Shown here in pieces: positions 62,290-64,000 of a DNA stretch of 64,000 bases. The notes under the pieces are model-generated. The model ran no database searches. It had not been told where the DNA came from and worked only from the letters and a program-made list of their open reading frames with translations. This DNA comes from Pseudoalteromonas phenolica (lineage in GTDB: Bacteria > Pseudomonadota > Gammaproteobacteria > Enterobacterales > Alteromonadaceae). The translations under genes were made by a program, and so were the position numbers. The stretch spans positions 3,162,001 to 3,226,000 of the forward strand of contig NZ_CP013187.1 of assembly GCF_001444405.1 (NCBI RefSeq), in the 5' to 3' direction. Positions within the stretch are counted from its first letter, which is position 1; every line of letters begins with the position of its first letter.

Positions 62290-63171
62290 TTACTTCGCGC
62301 CTTTCGCATCCTTCATATAATCAAAGAACTCGCTGTCTGGTGATAGCACCATAACATCGCCTTTGTTATTAAAGGTTTTCTTATATGCTTCTAAAGAACG
62401 AACGAAACCGAAGAATTCCGCGTCTTTATTGTATGCATCAGCGTAAATCTTAGCCGCTGTTGCATCGCCTTCACCTCGTACGCTTCGCGCATTACGCTCA
62501 GCGTCAGCAAGCATAACTGTCACTCGACGATCTACTTCTGCACGAATTGTTTCAGCTTTTTCTTGACCTTCAGAGCGGTGCTCTTTAGCTACCGCGGTAC
62601 GCTCAGCACGCATACGACGGAAGATTGACTCACTCACTTCATTAGGTAGATTAATTTGTTTTACACGAACGTCTAAAACTTCTATACCTAACTCAGTTGC
62701 ACTCTCAGATGCTTGCACCAAGGCTTCTGCCATTAACTCACTACGCTCACCAGAAACAATCTCTTTGATTGTACGGTTACCAAAGTTAGTTCTCAGACCG
62801 TTGTTCACTTTTTGCTTAAGTAGCGTTTCAGCATATTGCTTATCACCACGCGCACGCAGGTAGTAAGCACTGAAATCGTTCACTCGCCATTTAACAAATG
62901 AGTCAACAATTAAGTCTTTTTTCTCACTCGTTACGAAACGATCTGGTGCACCGTCAAGCGTTTGAATACGCGCATCAAGCTGCTTTACTTGGCTAAAGAA
63001 AGGTACTTTGAAATGAAGACCTGGGCCGTATACAACCGCATTGTCTTCACTGTCTTTTTGCACCTTACTGAATAGTAAAACAATCGCACGTTGACCTTCT
63101 TTAACAACAAACACCGATGAAAATGACATCAACACGGCAACAATTAAGAGGATAGAACTAAAATTTCTCAT
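62290..63171 (-). CDS. hflC: FtsH protease modulator HflC
   Basis: SPFH/band-7 membrane protein that with HflK forms a large cage around FtsH. The 293 residues have an N-terminal membrane helix (about 5-22), the band-7 domain (VKEGQRAIVLLFSKV onwards), and a coiled coil (EHRSEGQEKAETIRAEVDRR). It follows hflK by 5 bp. Confidence 0.96.
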   Translation of the reverse strand: MRNFSSILLIVAVLMSFSSVFVVKEGQRAIVLLFSKVQKDSEDNAVVYGPGLHFKVPFFSQVKQLDARIQTLDGAPDRFVTSEKKDLIVDSFVKWRVNDFSAYYLRARGDKQYAETLLKQKVNNGLRTNFGNRTIKEIVSGERSELMAEALVQASESATELGIEVLDVRVKQINLPNEVSESIFRRMRAERTAVAKEHRSEGQEKAETIRAEVDRRVTVMLADAERNARSVRGEGDATAAKIYADAYNKDAEFFGFVRSLEAYKKTFNNKGDVMVLSPDSEFFDYMKDAKGAK

Positions 63172-63176
63172 AACGC

Positions 63177-64000
63177 TTATCTCCCACTGTTGTTATATCT
63201 GTCATTTGAAAAACGGTCTCTAGCGCTATTCACAGTACTATTATTACGTGATTGCTGACCTAAAGTTTGACGTAATTGATTAAGGTCGCTCGCATTTGGT
63301 AGTGTCATGGCGCCTTGTTGACCACTGCGCTGCATGATCTTATCAAGCGGTAAATACATCATGTTGTTACCACCTTTGACATCAACCAACACTTTACTAC
63401 TGCTACCTAATACTTCTTCCATCATATCGATGTAAAGACGCTGACGAGTTACTTCTTTCGCCGCTTGGTACTCAGGTAAAAGCTGCTCAAATCGTGCGAC
63501 TTCACCCTGTGCTTCAAGAATAATACGCTCTTTGTAACCTTCAGCTTCTTGCGTCATACGAGTAACTTGACCACGTGCACGCGGCTCGATTTCTCTTTCA
63601 TATGCTTCTGCTTCACGAATGAAACGTTCTTCATCTTCTTGTGCAGCAATCGCATCATCAAACGCATCTTTTACTTCAGCTGGCGGACGAGAGTCTTTAA
63701 AGTTCACGTCAGTGACGATTAAGCCTAGGTTGTACGGTTCGATAATCTTATTTAACTCGTCCCATGTACGTTGACGAACGACTTCACGACCCGTTGTTAA
63801 CACTTGGTCCATGCGTGAATGACCAACAACATAACGAAGCGCACTATCAAGCGCTTGTTGTAAGCTGTGATCAGCATCTGTCACGCTAAAGCGATATAGC
63901 GTTGGGTCTACAACACGATACTGAACTTCGAATTCAACACTTACTACGTTTTCGTCTTCAGTCAGCATGAAGCCTGACGCCGATAACGAGCGAACTGCTT
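63177..64000 (-). CDS. hflK: FtsH protease modulator HflK, N-terminus beyond the window
   Basis: Band-7 partner of HflC. The visible 274 codons read AVRSLSASGFMLTEDENVVSVEFEV at the edge (broken here: AVRSLSASGF then MLTEDENVV), which is internal to HflK, so the gene extends past 64000. The YNLGLIVTDVNFKDSRPP segment and the coiled coil (EDEERFIREAEAYEREIE) match the family. The C-terminus is Asn/Ser/Arg-rich. Confidence 0.95.
   Translation of the reverse strand, partial: AVRSLSASGFMLTEDENVVSVEFEVQYRVVDPTLYRFSVTDADHSLQQALDSALRYVVGHSRMDQVLTTGREVVRQRTWDELNKIIEPYNLGLIVTDVNFKDSRPPAEVKDAFDDAIAAQEDEERFIREAEAYEREIEPRARGQVTRMTQEAEGYKERIILEAQGEVARFEQLLPEYQAAKEVTRQRLYIDMMEEVLGSSSKVLVDVKGGNNMMYLPLDKIMQRSGQQGAMTLPNASDLNQLRQTLGQQSRNNSTVNSARDRFSNDRYNNSGR

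Overview
This 64 kb window is chromosomal core sequence from a marine gammaproteobacterium of the Alteromonadales, most likely Pseudoalteromonas or a close relative. That placement is inference from gene content and order, not from a database search. Supporting points are AT-rich intergenic DNA, purA next to motX (a sodium-driven polar flagellar motor gene), a dusB-fis-purH-purD run, rpsU-yqeY-dnaG-rpoD, a class of DUF proteins common in this order, and a CsrB-type RNA. I see no prophage, insertion sequence, CRISPR array or genomic island.

Layout. Positions 1-4510 hold a Fur-box-controlled Fe(III) ABC transporter operon (fbpABC) whose last gene is a DyP-peroxidase-like protein with a changed distal haem pocket. 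4600-5155 carries an unannotated CsrB-like regulatory RNA with many GGA motifs, preceded by a GacA/UvrY-type box. tapT and an acetyltransferase follow. 6498-7620 is a minus-strand tRNA operon (one tRNA-Ser, four identical tRNA-Arg) that ends in a 131-bp tandem array of tRNA-Arg 3'-end remnants, each with its own terminator. 7.8-14.3 kb holds folA, obgE, rpmA-rplU, ispB and lptFG. 14.5-19.5 kb is pepA-holC-valS. 20-28.4 kb holds an HD-GYP protein, rraB-plsC, rpoH (with a perfect CIRCE operator at its promoter) and ftsEX-ftsY, with a repeat-expanded FtsY.

28.4-40.2 kb is an information-processing and purine block: rsmD, rpsU-yqeY-dnaG-rpoD, prmA, dusB-fis, purH, a predicted lipoprotein methyltransferase and purD. 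40.4-57.7 kb is more varied: a DUF2797 protein, a CBS-PAS-GGDEF-EAL signalling protein, a deacetylase, a five-gene operon from creA to a serine hydrolase, an RsuA-type pseudouridine synthase, a chemoreceptor, an acid-sugar dehydratase/class II aldolase pair, a cytochrome c, DUF2058, an MFS transporter and a ProX-type deacylase. The window closes with tRNA-Ala, an Na+/H+ antiporter, motX, purA and hflC-hflK (hflK is cut by the edge).

The most notable signals are regulatory RNA or DNA elements rather than protein systems: the CsrB-like RNA, the tRNA-remnant/terminator array, and the CIRCE element on rpoH with a second, inside-out pair of the same half-sites 186 bp upstream. Among proteins, the DyP homologue lacking both distal catalytic residues inside an iron-uptake operon, the roughly 11-unit repeat in FtsY, and the exported methyltransferase deserve a second look.
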